64,000 nt of DNA from a virus, in IMG/VR virus record IMGVR_UViG_3300001533_002283, positions 108,182-172,181 of that record. One strand, 5' to 3'. Below, piece by piece: positions 24,191 through 34,900 of the stretch. The position numbers and the translations under genes were made by a program. The notes under the pieces are model-generated. The model ran no database searches and had not been told where the DNA came from. It was given only the letters and a program-made list of their open reading frames with translations. Position 1 is the first letter of the stretch. Every line of letters begins with the position of its first letter.

Positions 24191-26089
24191 TTACAGGGTG
24201 TTAATAAAGGGATAGTTCTCTCCACTAATCACCCCTTCACCGGCATAACTCCACGCGGCAGTAAAAGAAACTCCCTCGGCATTGTTTTGACCTAATGAAT
24301 AATTTTCCAAATAAATTCCTGAATAACCGCTAGAAAACCTGACGAACTCTCCACGAATTGCATTTTTAACCGCTTCGAGTGATGCACTACCAGAAGTCGC
24401 ACGATTTGGAACAGCTTCACCCGCAATGGTGAGGTTGCCCCGAGTGTTAAAACCAATGTCTGTTACCTCATATTTAGAATAAGTTTGCGTGCCGGTTTTA
24501 GAAATGAGGGGGGTCGTAGCGATTTTTCTCAATGGAGGGGTAACATCCAAAGTATAATTAAATTCTAATAAATCTGCATTGGGCGGGGGCGTCTTATCTT
24601 GGTAGGAAAAGTTGAATCCAATCGCTCCATTGAAACCGTCGTAACTTACCGATTCAGCGGTCGGATTTGGGTCAAGAAACACGCCCGTTCCCGCGTAATC
24701 TGCAAAACCTTGTGAAGCAACCACATAAGGATTAAATAACGAGTAAGTCTCCCTCACTCTATCATACCGGTTTTTTAAATCCCCGCGCCCATTTACTTCC
24801 CCATCGACTGTCACCGTGATTAAATCAACCCCACTATCTATACCAACATTATAAACCAAATTTGTTTGGTAATTAGGGTTATCATCATACGACAAATTAA
24901 AGTCTATCTTACGAGTATTCTTGTTCTCCGTAAACTGCTTTGTGAGGGGTATTGGGTTAAGTTTTACCCCTTCTGCGATTCCATAAAGTAGTGATGAATA
25001 ATAGTCAAATTCGCCCGCGCGAGTTTTAATCCGGCTAAAATCATCGTTAATCCCACCCTCAAAACTCCCTTGAATTGCGGCAGTGTTAAACCCGGCCTGA
25101 TTTCTATCGTAATCGACAGTGAAGCGTAATACCCCATAATCACAAGGGTAAAACTGGTCGCTTGTGTAAGTTTCTACTAGTGAGAAGGTTGAATCAAGAC
25201 GATTAACACTTTCTTGTTGTGATTTTAATACACCAGACGGAATACTCTTTTGAATAAACTGTGGTGCAACGTAATTAGAGAAGCCGGTTCTAGAAAGAAC
25301 AAAGTCCTGAGCGTTTTCCAAGGCATTAAATCCGGCCAAAGTTTGGATACCGCGCGCCGAAACGGTGTGAGTTATATTAATAATTCCGTCCTCGCTCTGA
25401 TCAAAAACCCATTCGTCAGAAGGGTCCAAAATTCCATAAAATCCCGAAAAGGAAGATTGCGGGTAGTAGGATAGTTCTATTTGATAAGGTAAGAGTTTTA
25501 CATAGTTCGAACTAGGAAAGTTTATATTATTAACAAAAACGTTTTCAAATGAGTTTACATCTTGTTTAACAGAAACATATCCACCCGATGCTACGGAAGG
25601 AGCGGGGGGTGTTCCGCCCGGAACTCCGGCAACTTGATAAGTGAGTCCGACTGGGCTTGCGTCTCCCGTTGTAACTGAATCATACCACAGAGAAATGAAA
25701 ATGCCGCTCCCAGAAGTGAACATCCATTTGTTAAAAGAATTGCTATATGAAAGAAAAACGTTTGCATCTATTTTTTTAAACCCGTTGTTATTTTGTATAT
25801 ACGTTCCATTAAAACCCGGGTCGCTCGCCCCGCTTACAATAACGGATTCTACCAAAACATCTTCTTGTATCTTTAGTGTTTGAAAATCTTTATTAAAACC
25901 GCTGATGATTTTATTTTGAGCGGTGGTTAAATCTGAAAAGTCACACCCCGTTAATTGACCAACAAGAGAAATTCTTTCAACACTTCCCCATCTCTCCCCA
26001 TAAGAAATATTTTCCTTGGCGCGGCCCACAAAAGGGGTCGGTTGACCGGAGAAAACATTAAGATTGTTATATGTGATGATGGTTGACAT
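24191..26089 (-). CDS. Large tail-tip protein, paralog of the next upstream gene
   Basis: 632 residues, beta-rich. Several elements occur in the same order in the 534-residue protein encoded just upstream: a start with Y..N.S or FVGRAKENISYGERWGSVE followed by SLVGQLTG, a central FNLSYDDNPNYQTN segment, and an end with SFTAAWSYAG. The pair probably arose by duplication. No enzymatic motif seen. The start is preceded by TAACACCC. Likely a baseplate or tip structural component. Confidence 0.55.
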   Translation of the reverse strand: MSTIITYNNLNVFSGQPTPFVGRAKENISYGERWGSVERISLVGQLTGCDFSDLTTAQNKIISGFNKDFQTLKIQEDVLVESVIVSGASDPGFNGTYIQNNNGFKKIDANVFLSYSNSFNKWMFTSGSGIFISLWYDSVTTGDASPVGLTYQVAGVPGGTPPAPSVASGGYVSVKQDVNSFENVFVNNINFPSSNYVKLLPYQIELSYYPQSSFSGFYGILDPSDEWVFDQSEDGIINITHTVSARGIQTLAGFNALENAQDFVLSRTGFSNYVAPQFIQKSIPSGVLKSQQESVNRLDSTFSLVETYTSDQFYPCDYGVLRFTVDYDRNQAGFNTAAIQGSFEGGINDDFSRIKTRAGEFDYYSSLLYGIAEGVKLNPIPLTKQFTENKNTRKIDFNLSYDDNPNYQTNLVYNVGIDSGVDLITVTVDGEVNGRGDLKNRYDRVRETYSLFNPYVVASQGFADYAGTGVFLDPNPTAESVSYDGFNGAIGFNFSYQDKTPPPNADLLEFNYTLDVTPPLRKIATTPLISKTGTQTYSKYEVTDIGFNTRGNLTIAGEAVPNRATSGSASLEAVKNAIRGEFVRFSSGYSGIYLENYSLGQNNAEGVSFTAAWSYAGEGVISGENYPFINTL

Positions 26090-26105
26090 GGGTGTTATTC
26101 CTAAC

Positions 26106-27710
26106 TTATATTACTTCCGCCGCATCTCTCTGGAAAGTCCAAGCCGCATTTAACGCAAATTTTTTCTCAACGGGGGAATAATTATATTGAAGAGAGTTCA
26201 CAAAAACATCTTGGCCGGTTGGAATATATTCGTTGGCGGTCGCTCTTGCATATTCTTTAACCACTTGGTAGCTATGGTCTTTGGTGAGACTAAAATCTAT
26301 GGATAAGGAGCGATTACCCAAGGTAGAGTTATCTTGAGGTTGGACGATTTCCGCCACATTATAAATCTCAAATTTGTTGAGTAGGCGGGTTGGGATACTA
26401 TCGGTCGCGTTAATCTCCCTAGTCTTAACCCCGCTCACTCCATCGTTGTGAACCGGATTATCAGAGAAAGTAAAGCCATATTGGACACTCCCATCGAATT
26501 GAGACGAGGTAGAGTTTTCCCCAACGCGTTTTAGTGTAAGAGGCACTCCAACATATCCAGTATAAACCCCATAGTTTCGCGCGAAAACATTTTCTCTCAC
26601 ACCCTGATAAAAATTCTTGGCGCGGAAATACCCGTCATTTTGCGGAACGCCATGTCCAACGATATTACCATTTTCCCTCACATTGTAATATCTGCCATCT
26701 TTTTCAATCTCATTGGTAAAACTCCAAGAGCAGCCACTAATTTGAGACGGGTCGTTAGTGTAGGAGATGTTATACTCGGCAGTGTTGGCGAAATGATTAA
26801 GTGATTGGGAATAAGAGAGATAGCCGGTATAAAGAGGATGCGCGCCGATGTCGGAATAATCGGTGAAGAGTTCATTACATCTTGAATAAGAACCACTTAC
26901 GATAGAATCTACCAACTGTGGTAACTTGTTAAAATTCACCATGTTAAGATTCCCACTAATGTTTTTTACGCTGCCATTTTCGCCCACCACGGCAATCCCA
27001 TCGGAGCCAAGGTTAAAAGAATTGGTTCTGGTAAATAAAAACCCACTAGTGTTCTTCGGGCGGGTATAAGTCTCGGTGAATGAACACTGATTGGTTATAA
27101 TATTGTAGGACTCATTATAGATTTTGAATCCAATATCTTGATTTTCCTCAAAAGAAAGTTCACCAAGAGGAACGTTACTAGCGATAAGACTCGCGGCGAA
27201 AGATTTAGCGAGGTCGATTGGCGAGATGAGCAGTCCGTTTCCACTATTTAGTTTTAATGAGACGTTGTGAGTGTAACCGTAAGTCTCCCCGTCACGATTA
27301 TAAGAAAAAACTTCACTTAAATTATCAATTAAATCGTAGCGATTGCCAGAAGACGGTGCGATTCCACTGTAGTAGGCTCCGCTCAGGTTAAAAAGATTGC
27401 CAGTTTCGTAGCAAATTATACTCGCGGAGTAAGACTTTAACCTAACATCATTTCCCTCGGAAAAGTTAATTGAGGTGATTTTACCTTGGCCGAAATCGTA
27501 TCCATTGATGATAACGCTGGAATAGTCTTCGTCGGTTGAGAATAAATCGTTGATACCACTCTGAATGCCAGAAACGCCCTCGGTGTTGCCCACATCACGA
27601 ACAACACCCTCCACCGTTAAACTCTTTTGATTTTGGTAACGAAAAGATTCTCCAAAAAATTGTGAAGTTTGGTTGTAAGAGAGGATGGAAGCGTTGGAGA
27701 GGTTTAGCAT
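26106..27710 (-). CDS. Large tail-tip protein, paralog of the following gene
   Basis: 534 residues. Start FRYQNQKSLTVEGVVRDVG and end FALNAAWTFQRDAAEVI match the corresponding ends of the 632-residue neighbour, as does the middle EYNISYTNDPSQ. It immediately follows the tape-measure gene (11-base gap), where distal tail or tip proteins are normally encoded. Function by position only. Confidence 0.55.
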   Translation of the reverse strand: MLNLSNASILSYNQTSQFFGESFRYQNQKSLTVEGVVRDVGNTEGVSGIQSGINDLFSTDEDYSSVIINGYDFGQGKITSINFSEGNDVRLKSYSASIICYETGNLFNLSGAYYSGIAPSSGNRYDLIDNLSEVFSYNRDGETYGYTHNVSLKLNSGNGLLISPIDLAKSFAASLIASNVPLGELSFEENQDIGFKIYNESYNIITNQCSFTETYTRPKNTSGFLFTRTNSFNLGSDGIAVVGENGSVKNISGNLNMVNFNKLPQLVDSIVSGSYSRCNELFTDYSDIGAHPLYTGYLSYSQSLNHFANTAEYNISYTNDPSQISGCSWSFTNEIEKDGRYYNVRENGNIVGHGVPQNDGYFRAKNFYQGVRENVFARNYGVYTGYVGVPLTLKRVGENSTSSQFDGSVQYGFTFSDNPVHNDGVSGVKTREINATDSIPTRLLNKFEIYNVAEIVQPQDNSTLGNRSLSIDFSLTKDHSYQVVKEYARATANEYIPTGQDVFVNSLQYNYSPVEKKFALNAAWTFQRDAAEVI

Positions 27711-27721
27711 GGCGTGGTATA

Positions 27722-30700
27722 TTAGCGACGAGCACCAGAGGGCGCGGCGGTTGGCATAGTGTTCAATCCGTTATCCTTATTATTCTGATTCTTTAATTCC
27801 AGAACCATTTTTACAGTTTTTTCTACCGTCTCTTTTATTTGGGCTATTTCCTCGGGGGTAACGCGACCATCTTTTACAATAACTTCAAGAGCGGCGTTGA
27901 TTTTATTTTCAACCGCAATTTTGGTTTTATCGCTGGCCCCTTCAAGAGCCTCGGTTAACCCTTTGTTGATAGAAGCACCAAATGCTAATCCACCTTCTTC
28001 AGCGGCAGCTTTAAAATTAATAGCAGCGGTTTTTTCGGCCAAATCTTTTTCCTGATTTTGTCTATTTTTTTGACCCGTGGTAAATCTGCCTGATGTATCG
28101 TTGTTAAATTGAGCGTCAATGGCGGCGCGAGCAGGAACGTCGGCAAGACTATTTTGGACGTTAAAAAGAGATTGGTTTGAAAGGGTGGTTCTACCCGTAA
28201 AAGTAGACTCCATTGTTGGAGCGCCGGGTTTAGGGGCCGAGCCATAAACTTCCTTAATCACATCCTTAACCCCCATGAAGAGATTTAGATTCCGGGTTTC
28301 TTCGTTCAGTCTCTCCTCGGCCTGATTAAACGCTTCGGCGGCAGATTTAACCCGCTCGCCAAACTCGAAAACTTCGGTATTTAATTTTTCGAACAAAGCT
28401 TGAGAGCGTTCGGGGGCGAAAGAGAAAATAAGCTGTTTTAGCTTTTCATCTTGACCCTCTTTGTTTGGCGATAAAAATTGAAGGAAGTTTTGAGACGCCT
28501 CGTTACCTTTGAATCTTTCTGCTATTTCGCTGACACTTCCACCCCTTGATATTTCGCGAGTTAACAAAGAAGTAGAGTCCTGTAGTCTCAACGTCGGATC
28601 TTTTTTAATAAAATCTTGTAGATTTCTCCCGGAGACCGCTTGGGCGGCTTGGTTGAACGCTTCAGAAGAAGTTCCTCTTAATAGACCGCGAGCAGAATCA
28701 CTAGGTGTAACAAAAGCCATTCTATCCCTCAGCTCATTCGCACTTGTTTGTTTTCCAATTAAGGCTTGCTGCTCTTCTTTTAATTTTGTTTCTGCCGCTG
28801 TTTTAGCAACTCCAGCATCAATAACCTTTTGTCTCTCGGCGAAAACAAGTATTAAATCTTCAATAGCCGCGATAGTGTTTTTAGTATTTTCCGCAATATT
28901 TTTTGCCGTAGTTAGCTCCTCTTTTTGTAACGCCAACGGGGTAACAAATTGATCGTTGGCTCTAACCATGGCGGCTTCCCTTGACAATCCAGCAACCTGA
29001 CCGGCAGACCCAACAATGCCCCTTAATCTTCTCGCGGCGTCAGGATTACGAATGCCTAAATTGGATGTTTCTAACACTCTTTGGGCTTCTGAATAATCGG
29101 TCCCCCCCTTGGTTCTATCCAGCGTCAACGCCTCAAATAATCTACGTTGCAAATCTCTACCTCCAACATCACCACCGGGACCAAACGCGCCCCCCGCTTG
29201 AAACTCGCCTTCAAAAAACCCTTTAAGTGACGCTGCCAACACTTGACGGTTTTTTTGCAAAATATCAAATTGATTAGCGTCGGCCACTCTTTCCAGATTC
29301 TCCGGAGTTCTAAATGAATCAACCATTTCGGGTAGAATTTGGCCAAGTTGAATTAACCCTTGTGCCTCCGTAATTCTACCTTGTGTAGAACCAATCCCCG
29401 CCGCCATTCTCTCTTCGGGAAACATAAACGCGCGACTTCTCAAAGTTTTATTCGCCGCATTCACGCCCGCCCCCGCGCGAGCACCTTCAAAAATCGCCGT
29501 GGGATCTAATTCTTGTCCTAAACCACCGCCAAAAATTCTACCTAAGTCTCTACGACGAAGTAATTTTTCCTGAGTTTTAAGCTGCAACTCCTGAATTTCC
29601 GTCTGTTCATTTTGACGAATCGCCATTTCCTGAGCGTTTTTAAGAAAAGAGCCGAGTAAATCTTGAATGGCCTTGCGCGACTCTGCAATATTCTTAAAAC
29701 TATCATCTCCAAGGGCTTCTAATTTTCTTAATTCGTCCACCACATCAATGCTCGCTCTCGGGTCTTTTAACGCATCAAGGAAAGCGGTTTTTAGCGGTCC
29801 TTCTTTTAAGTTATCCGAGCCAAAACTGACCAGCCCGCTTCTCGCGGAACTTCTTAAAGCCCGATCTTCTTCTGATTTGGAAAACTCCAGCTCTCTCCGC
29901 GCCATATTAGCCTGACGCAGAAACACACTGGATTCAGTCGCACCACCCGCCGAAAGAAGTTTAAGTTGTTCCGCCTGTCCCGCTAAACCAATTCTTCCAG
30001 TAGATGAAGATTGCAATTCTAAAATTTGTCTCGTATTATCAATGTCGATAACAAGTTTTTTAAAATCCTCGTTGTATTTTTGAAGCTGGAGAACATATTT
30101 TTGGTCTATTTTAGAGCGTTCCTCCATCTCCTTTGTTATCCCGCGACCCTGAATTGCCGAGTCTAGAACAACAAGAAGCTCGTTTACATCTTTTCCCACT
30201 TTTGAGGCGTCTAAGCCGAATTTTGATAAAGCCTCGGATACCGCCTTTATATCTCCACCGGTTCTTAAATTTTCAAAATTTTTCCTAACTTCCTCAAACA
30301 CCTCGGGTTTAATTTTAGAGGAAATTGCTAAAGAATCACCAATTTTTGCCAAATCTTCTGTTCTTGCGGTTCCACCAAAACCTAAAGTTTTATTAACTCT
30401 CCCCGCGTTCGCCGCAGTAATCGCAACCCCGACACTCTCTTCTGCCAGCTTCAACGCATTTTTATTAGCAAGTTCGGAAACCGCTTTGTTTAGTGCATCA
30501 ACATTGCCCGCCGCATCAAGGAACTTACGACGAGTTTCATTATCACCAATGTTATTAAAAAGTGTGGTTAATTGAGTGTTTAAATTGGTTATATCAGAAG
30601 TTTTGGCGTTACCCGAAGCAATCAAATCTGAAAGTTGGGCCTGAACGGTGGCATATTGTTGAGCGTTGGTAACATTTGATTCCAAGCTAGCCGATAACTG

Positions 30701-33700
30701 TTGGTAAGCATCGGCGGCGGCTCTAAACTCTTTTTCTGATTTTTTTGCAGCGGCACCGAGAGTTCCAACGGCAAGACCCAAAGTTCCCATCACGGCGATA
30801 CCCATTGGACCGGCGAGAGAGCCTAGCGCGGCACCACTTGCGGCACCTTGAACACCACCGGCAACAACTCCGCTACCCAACACACCGGAACCGGCCAAGG
30901 CAGATGCACCAAAACTTGCGGCAATCGCGCCGCCAGTTAATCTACCCGAACGTAATTGACGAGTTTGCTGTTGACGAGTTTCTAGCGCAATTTGCTGTTG
31001 CGGGGTGAGTTTTTGTCCAGCGGGAACACCCAAGGTATTTCTTAATGCTTTTTCGTCGCCCTTGGCAGAACCAAAAAATCCAGCTATCCCACGCTCACGA
31101 GTGGCAAAAGTTCCAGAAAGTGCTTGGTCAAAATTAACAGCGGAACTAGCCTGAATAAACTGACTTCTGAACTCCCCGATTCTTTTACGCAAAAGTTCCC
31201 TCGCAACCGGATCGGCTTTTATTTGATTAGAAGTGAACCCCCTAAATTCATCACTCTGAATAGCCGAACGAAAAGCGGCGGCGTCAATAGCTCCTCTCTG
31301 ACGCTTGTCAAGTTGAGAAAATCTAGTTCCAGAAGAAATTGATTCCTGAGCGCCAGATAATAATTCTGATATATTTCTTCCTTGGGAAGCGCGAGCAATT
31401 TGACCTCTTAAAGAATTCATCTCAATAGAACCGCCACCCCTTAATCCAACTGGAATAGAAGGTGAATAAGGAATGCCTGTGGCATATCTAGCTTGCTCCC
31501 TATTTCTTATAGCAGTCATCCTTGCTTCCGCCTCTTCCGTGGAAAGTTTATTACCGCCGCTTCTAAAAATAGAAGCCAATCTCTTTTCCTCTTCGGCCCT
31601 TTCTGCCATGACTTTACCTAGCTTCGCGCCCGCGTTTTGAATTACTGTATTAACCTTGGCCAATCCAGAATTTGTTAAATTAAGGGTTTTAGTATATTCG
31701 TTAAGTTCCCTTACAGCGTTACTAAAATCTTGCGGCGAAACCGCCATTCTAACTTTAGAAGAAAGAGAGCGTAGTTTTTTAGCCTCATCCGCAAATAAAG
31801 TCTGTTCTCCACTTAAAATAGAAACGTTACCCAAAATATCTTTAACCTTGCCCGTAGGAGTTCTTCTTGAGACATTATCAAATTCGGCAAAATTCGGAAC
31901 AAACCCATTCCCTGTCCCTTTCTTCGGGTCCATACCAAGCGCGATTGCGCGATTTACCCCTTGAAAGCCACCAAGAGGTTCGTCACGACGATTCGCAACG
32001 AGTAGTCCCATTGGATTCCGAGGGGATTTTACACGGGGATCTCTATCAACGTAAATAGACGACGCAGGAACTCCGGCCATTTTTTCTCTATTAACGGCCT
32101 GAGCAATAGGGTCGGCAAAACGCGGAGCCTCCCCCTTAATGTTGAATTTTCCCCCACTAAAACTCATTCCCGCCTCACCAATCTTACTTTGCCCAATACC
32201 AACTCGGCTTAAACCACCACCAGAAGCAAAACCGGGGGAAAGATTAGAGGTAAGAGCCCCAGCCGATGCGCGTAATGCAACTTGTTCTCTTACAATAGCT
32301 AAAATTCTTCTTTCAACCTGCTCTAGACTAGTTGCTCCCTTAATAATATCAGCATAAGATTTACCAGAAAGTTCGAGTAATTTTTGCACTTCCGCCTGAA
32401 CTTGTCTTTGGCGTTCGACCCCCCGAACGTTATCCAGAATTGACTTACCCGCTTGAACGGCGAAAGAGCCAAGGCGAAGGAAAAGAGCTATTAAACCAGC
32501 GGAGGCAAGGGCCAATCCGGGGCCGCTTAGTGCGCCGCCAATGCCCTTGAGTAATCCTTCTCCAATGCTAGTTCCTGCCTTTTCTCCCTCTTGCGATGAA
32601 AAAATCTTTAGGAAAAAATTAGCCCAAGTCTCCAACTCTTTGATAACGGGTCCAAATATATTAGAGCCAAGTTCCGCACTTAACTGAGTAATACCAACTT
32701 TAATAGCATTGAGAGAAGCTGCCGTGGTTTTATTTAATTCTTCGTTACGGCGAATAGCTTCGTCAGTAGCGTCGTTAGCAACCACAAGAGCGCGAGCATA
32801 AAACCCATATTCTTTGCTCAAATCATTTAATTGCGCTTTTAACTGATTGATTTGGAAAACACCACCGACCAACTCGGAAACGAAAGCCTTTTGTTCTTGA
32901 CCTAATCCGTCATAGACTAGTGAAAGATTTTTAAGAATTTGAGGAGCACCAAGTAACTCTCCATTAACTTGACGAACCGCCACGCCAATCTTTTCCAACT
33001 GTTCCAAAGTAGAACTACGTTGAAGGCGGGTGAAAATAGTTTTAAGAGAATTACCAATAACCGCGCCGCCACGAGCCGTAGTCTGTTGAGCGGCAGTTAC
33101 TAACGCAACCAGTTCATCAAAACTCACACCCGCGTCACTCGCCGCACTAGCAGAACGCTTAATAGCTTCGGTAAGGTCTCGTTCTGAAACCGCGAACTTG
33201 GCGGCAACATTCGCGAGTTTATTAACCACCACTACGTCATCGAGAGCTTCTTTGCTAAATGAGTTGATTGCTGCGGTAAGACCCTCAACCGCATCCTTGG
33301 CCTCCAACCCGCCTAAACGAGCAAGAATCAGCGCGGCATTTAATCTTTTTGTGGTAGCTTCGGCACTAAGACCTTGGCGGGATAACTCTAGTGCGGCCTC
33401 GGCGGCAACTTGAAACCCCGTTCCGGCATTCTTCGCGGCTTGAAAAATTTCATCGGTGAACTTAGCGAGATTCTTATTGGTCTGATTGAGAACACTGTTA
33501 ATATCCGCGATAACTTTCTCCACCTCAATAGCATCGGTGATTACAGCGCGTAAACCTCTCTGAACGGCGAAAATAGCCCCGGCAGAAGCACCGAATGCCA
33601 AAACACGGGCGTTGGATGCCTCCATTGATTTGTTAAACTCATTGGCCTGCCCCGTGATTCTACCAAGGGGACCACTCAGGCGATTCAACCCACTGGCATC

Positions 33701-33802
33701 AATTTTGGGCCTAAGGTTCAGCGCACGTTCAGCCGAGCGAGCACCACGAATGATACTTTGCTCAATTCCTGTAACTTTGCCTGTTAAAATAATTGATTCC
33801 AT
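27722..33802 (-). CDS. Tail tape measure protein
   Basis: 2026 residues, by far the longest gene. Residues about 50-300 carry the TP901-type core: FGASAGAIFAVQRGLRAVI, ELSRQGLSAEATTKRLNAAL, DEIFQAAKNAGTG and ARGGAVIGNSLKTIFTRLQR. Hydrophobic stretches occur near residue 440 and around 1000 (glycine- and alanine-rich, for example GPMGIAVMGTLGLAVGTLG). A motif GNGFVPNFA occurs near 620. Tape measures set tail length at about 0.15 nm per residue, which would give a tail of some 300 nm. The protein is rich in Gln, Lys, Glu helices, as usual. The two genes upstream are probably its assembly chaperones. Confidence 0.9.
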   Translation of the reverse strand: MESIILTGKVTGIEQSIIRGARSAERALNLRPKIDASGLNRLSGPLGRITGQANEFNKSMEASNARVLAFGASAGAIFAVQRGLRAVITDAIEVEKVIADINSVLNQTNKNLAKFTDEIFQAAKNAGTGFQVAAEAALELSRQGLSAEATTKRLNAALILARLGGLEAKDAVEGLTAAINSFSKEALDDVVVVNKLANVAAKFAVSERDLTEAIKRSASAASDAGVSFDELVALVTAAQQTTARGGAVIGNSLKTIFTRLQRSSTLEQLEKIGVAVRQVNGELLGAPQILKNLSLVYDGLGQEQKAFVSELVGGVFQINQLKAQLNDLSKEYGFYARALVVANDATDEAIRRNEELNKTTAASLNAIKVGITQLSAELGSNIFGPVIKELETWANFFLKIFSSQEGEKAGTSIGEGLLKGIGGALSGPGLALASAGLIALFLRLGSFAVQAGKSILDNVRGVERQRQVQAEVQKLLELSGKSYADIIKGATSLEQVERRILAIVREQVALRASAGALTSNLSPGFASGGGLSRVGIGQSKIGEAGMSFSGGKFNIKGEAPRFADPIAQAVNREKMAGVPASSIYVDRDPRVKSPRNPMGLLVANRRDEPLGGFQGVNRAIALGMDPKKGTGNGFVPNFAEFDNVSRRTPTGKVKDILGNVSILSGEQTLFADEAKKLRSLSSKVRMAVSPQDFSNAVRELNEYTKTLNLTNSGLAKVNTVIQNAGAKLGKVMAERAEEEKRLASIFRSGGNKLSTEEAEARMTAIRNREQARYATGIPYSPSIPVGLRGGGSIEMNSLRGQIARASQGRNISELLSGAQESISSGTRFSQLDKRQRGAIDAAAFRSAIQSDEFRGFTSNQIKADPVARELLRKRIGEFRSQFIQASSAVNFDQALSGTFATRERGIAGFFGSAKGDEKALRNTLGVPAGQKLTPQQQIALETRQQQTRQLRSGRLTGGAIAASFGASALAGSGVLGSGVVAGGVQGAASGAALGSLAGPMGIAVMGTLGLAVGTLGAAAKKSEKEFRAAADAYQQLSASLESNVTNAQQYATVQAQLSDLIASGNAKTSDITNLNTQLTTLFNNIGDNETRRKFLDAAGNVDALNKAVSELANKNALKLAEESVGVAITAANAGRVNKTLGFGGTARTEDLAKIGDSLAISSKIKPEVFEEVRKNFENLRTGGDIKAVSEALSKFGLDASKVGKDVNELLVVLDSAIQGRGITKEMEERSKIDQKYVLQLQKYNEDFKKLVIDIDNTRQILELQSSSTGRIGLAGQAEQLKLLSAGGATESSVFLRQANMARRELEFSKSEEDRALRSSARSGLVSFGSDNLKEGPLKTAFLDALKDPRASIDVVDELRKLEALGDDSFKNIAESRKAIQDLLGSFLKNAQEMAIRQNEQTEIQELQLKTQEKLLRRRDLGRIFGGGLGQELDPTAIFEGARAGAGVNAANKTLRSRAFMFPEERMAAGIGSTQGRITEAQGLIQLGQILPEMVDSFRTPENLERVADANQFDILQKNRQVLAASLKGFFEGEFQAGGAFGPGGDVGGRDLQRRLFEALTLDRTKGGTDYSEAQRVLETSNLGIRNPDAARRLRGIVGSAGQVAGLSREAAMVRANDQFVTPLALQKEELTTAKNIAENTKNTIAAIEDLILVFAERQKVIDAGVAKTAAETKLKEEQQALIGKQTSANELRDRMAFVTPSDSARGLLRGTSSEAFNQAAQAVSGRNLQDFIKKDPTLRLQDSTSLLTREISRGGSVSEIAERFKGNEASQNFLQFLSPNKEGQDEKLKQLIFSFAPERSQALFEKLNTEVFEFGERVKSAAEAFNQAEERLNEETRNLNLFMGVKDVIKEVYGSAPKPGAPTMESTFTGRTTLSNQSLFNVQNSLADVPARAAIDAQFNNDTSGRFTTGQKNRQNQEKDLAEKTAAINFKAAAEEGGLAFGASINKGLTEALEGASDKTKIAVENKINAALEVIVKDGRVTPEEIAQIKETVEKTVKMVLELKNQNNKDNGLNTMPTAAPSGARR

Positions 33803-33872
33803 AGTGATGCCTTATACCTTAATTATATTACAGGGTTTTAGAGTAGAAAAGAAATAGGGTGAGAATATAATA

Positions 33873-34898
33873 TTAAGGCTGGTCCCACTTTTTTATCCCA
33901 CCCGTTTGTCTCAGTTCGGCCATCTCTCTCCCCGTCAAACTACCCTTGCCAGTCTCCTTCAATTTCTTTCTCGCCCAAACGGCCTGAGAATTATCCACTT
34001 TCATCCCCATTTTTTCATAATCTTCATTGGTAGCCCCCACCTGACTAACCGCGCCAAGCTCTCCCTGAGTGTTGGTAAGATTCTTTTGGGCCTCATTATT
34101 AAGATTCATAAACGAGATAAGTTTTTCAGGGTCGGATAAGATTTCGGCGGGAATCCTATTCTCACTATTATTTATCATATTTTTGAATGTTTTACCCCAG
34201 TAAGATAAATCCGATTGGAAAATAGTGAGGTCTAAGATTCTTTTTCCCCAAAATTCCTGTATGGAATCAGTGAGGTAAAAAAGATTTTGAAAGAATGGTT
34301 GAAGTGCTATCTTTTTAATCGCCAACCCATCAATATTACCCACGCTCGTATTAAAACAGTGAGTTAGTTGATTTAATTGATATTCTTCCAACTCGTCAAA
34401 ATCACTCTCGTCAAATAACATCTCGTTCAAATCACCTTTTCTCATCGAGTAGAAAATAAAATACTCGTTAAGTCGCTTATTAGCATAGATTTCCGCAGTT
34501 TTACCAACAAACCCGTATTTTTCCTCTTGTAAATCATTCAGCTTTTTTTGCTCATCTTTTATCTGATCCTCCAGTGCTTTTCTTTGGGACGGAACGGCAA
34601 TTTTATTCAGGGTGGCGTTCAAACGAGTGATAAAATCCTTTGAGTAAAAAATTTTATCCTCATCTGTTTTGGTCCAGAACCCTTGTTTGTCCAATACTCT
34701 TAATCTATCCTCTTCTTTTGGAATGCCCCGCTTGACCGCGTAATCATGATACTCTTGCCGGAATGTATCAATTTTCGCCTGATCCTCCAAATTAAGATGC
34801 TTTATCTTTATCTCTTTCTCATCAAATTTCCCCACGGAATATCCTTTGGAAATGTCGATAAACATCCCGCGAAGAAGACTGGCCTGAACCTGTGACAT
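33873..34898 (-). CDS. Tail assembly protein, between chaperone and tape measure
   Basis: 341 residues, mainly helical and highly charged (EDQIKDEQKKLNDLQEEK). The C-terminus includes AVWARKKLKETGKGSLTGRE. It is separated by two bases from the upstream chaperone-like gene and by 70 bases from the tape measure. In many phages this place holds the tape-measure chaperones or their extended form. No family recognised from sequence. Confidence 0.55.
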   Translation of the reverse strand: MSQVQASLLRGMFIDISKGYSVGKFDEKEIKIKHLNLEDQAKIDTFRQEYHDYAVKRGIPKEEDRLRVLDKQGFWTKTDEDKIFYSKDFITRLNATLNKIAVPSQRKALEDQIKDEQKKLNDLQEEKYGFVGKTAEIYANKRLNEYFIFYSMRKGDLNEMLFDESDFDELEEYQLNQLTHCFNTSVGNIDGLAIKKIALQPFFQNLFYLTDSIQEFWGKRILDLTIFQSDLSYWGKTFKNMINNSENRIPAEILSDPEKLISFMNLNNEAQKNLTNTQGELGAVSQVGATNEDYEKMGMKVDNSQAVWARKKLKETGKGSLTGREMAELRQTGGIKKWDQP

Positions 34899-34900
34899 TA

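Noticed and set aside
28509-33857. Many plus-strand open frames opposite the tape measure gene
   Set aside because: Low-complexity reverse frames of a long real gene with strong codon structure on the other strand.
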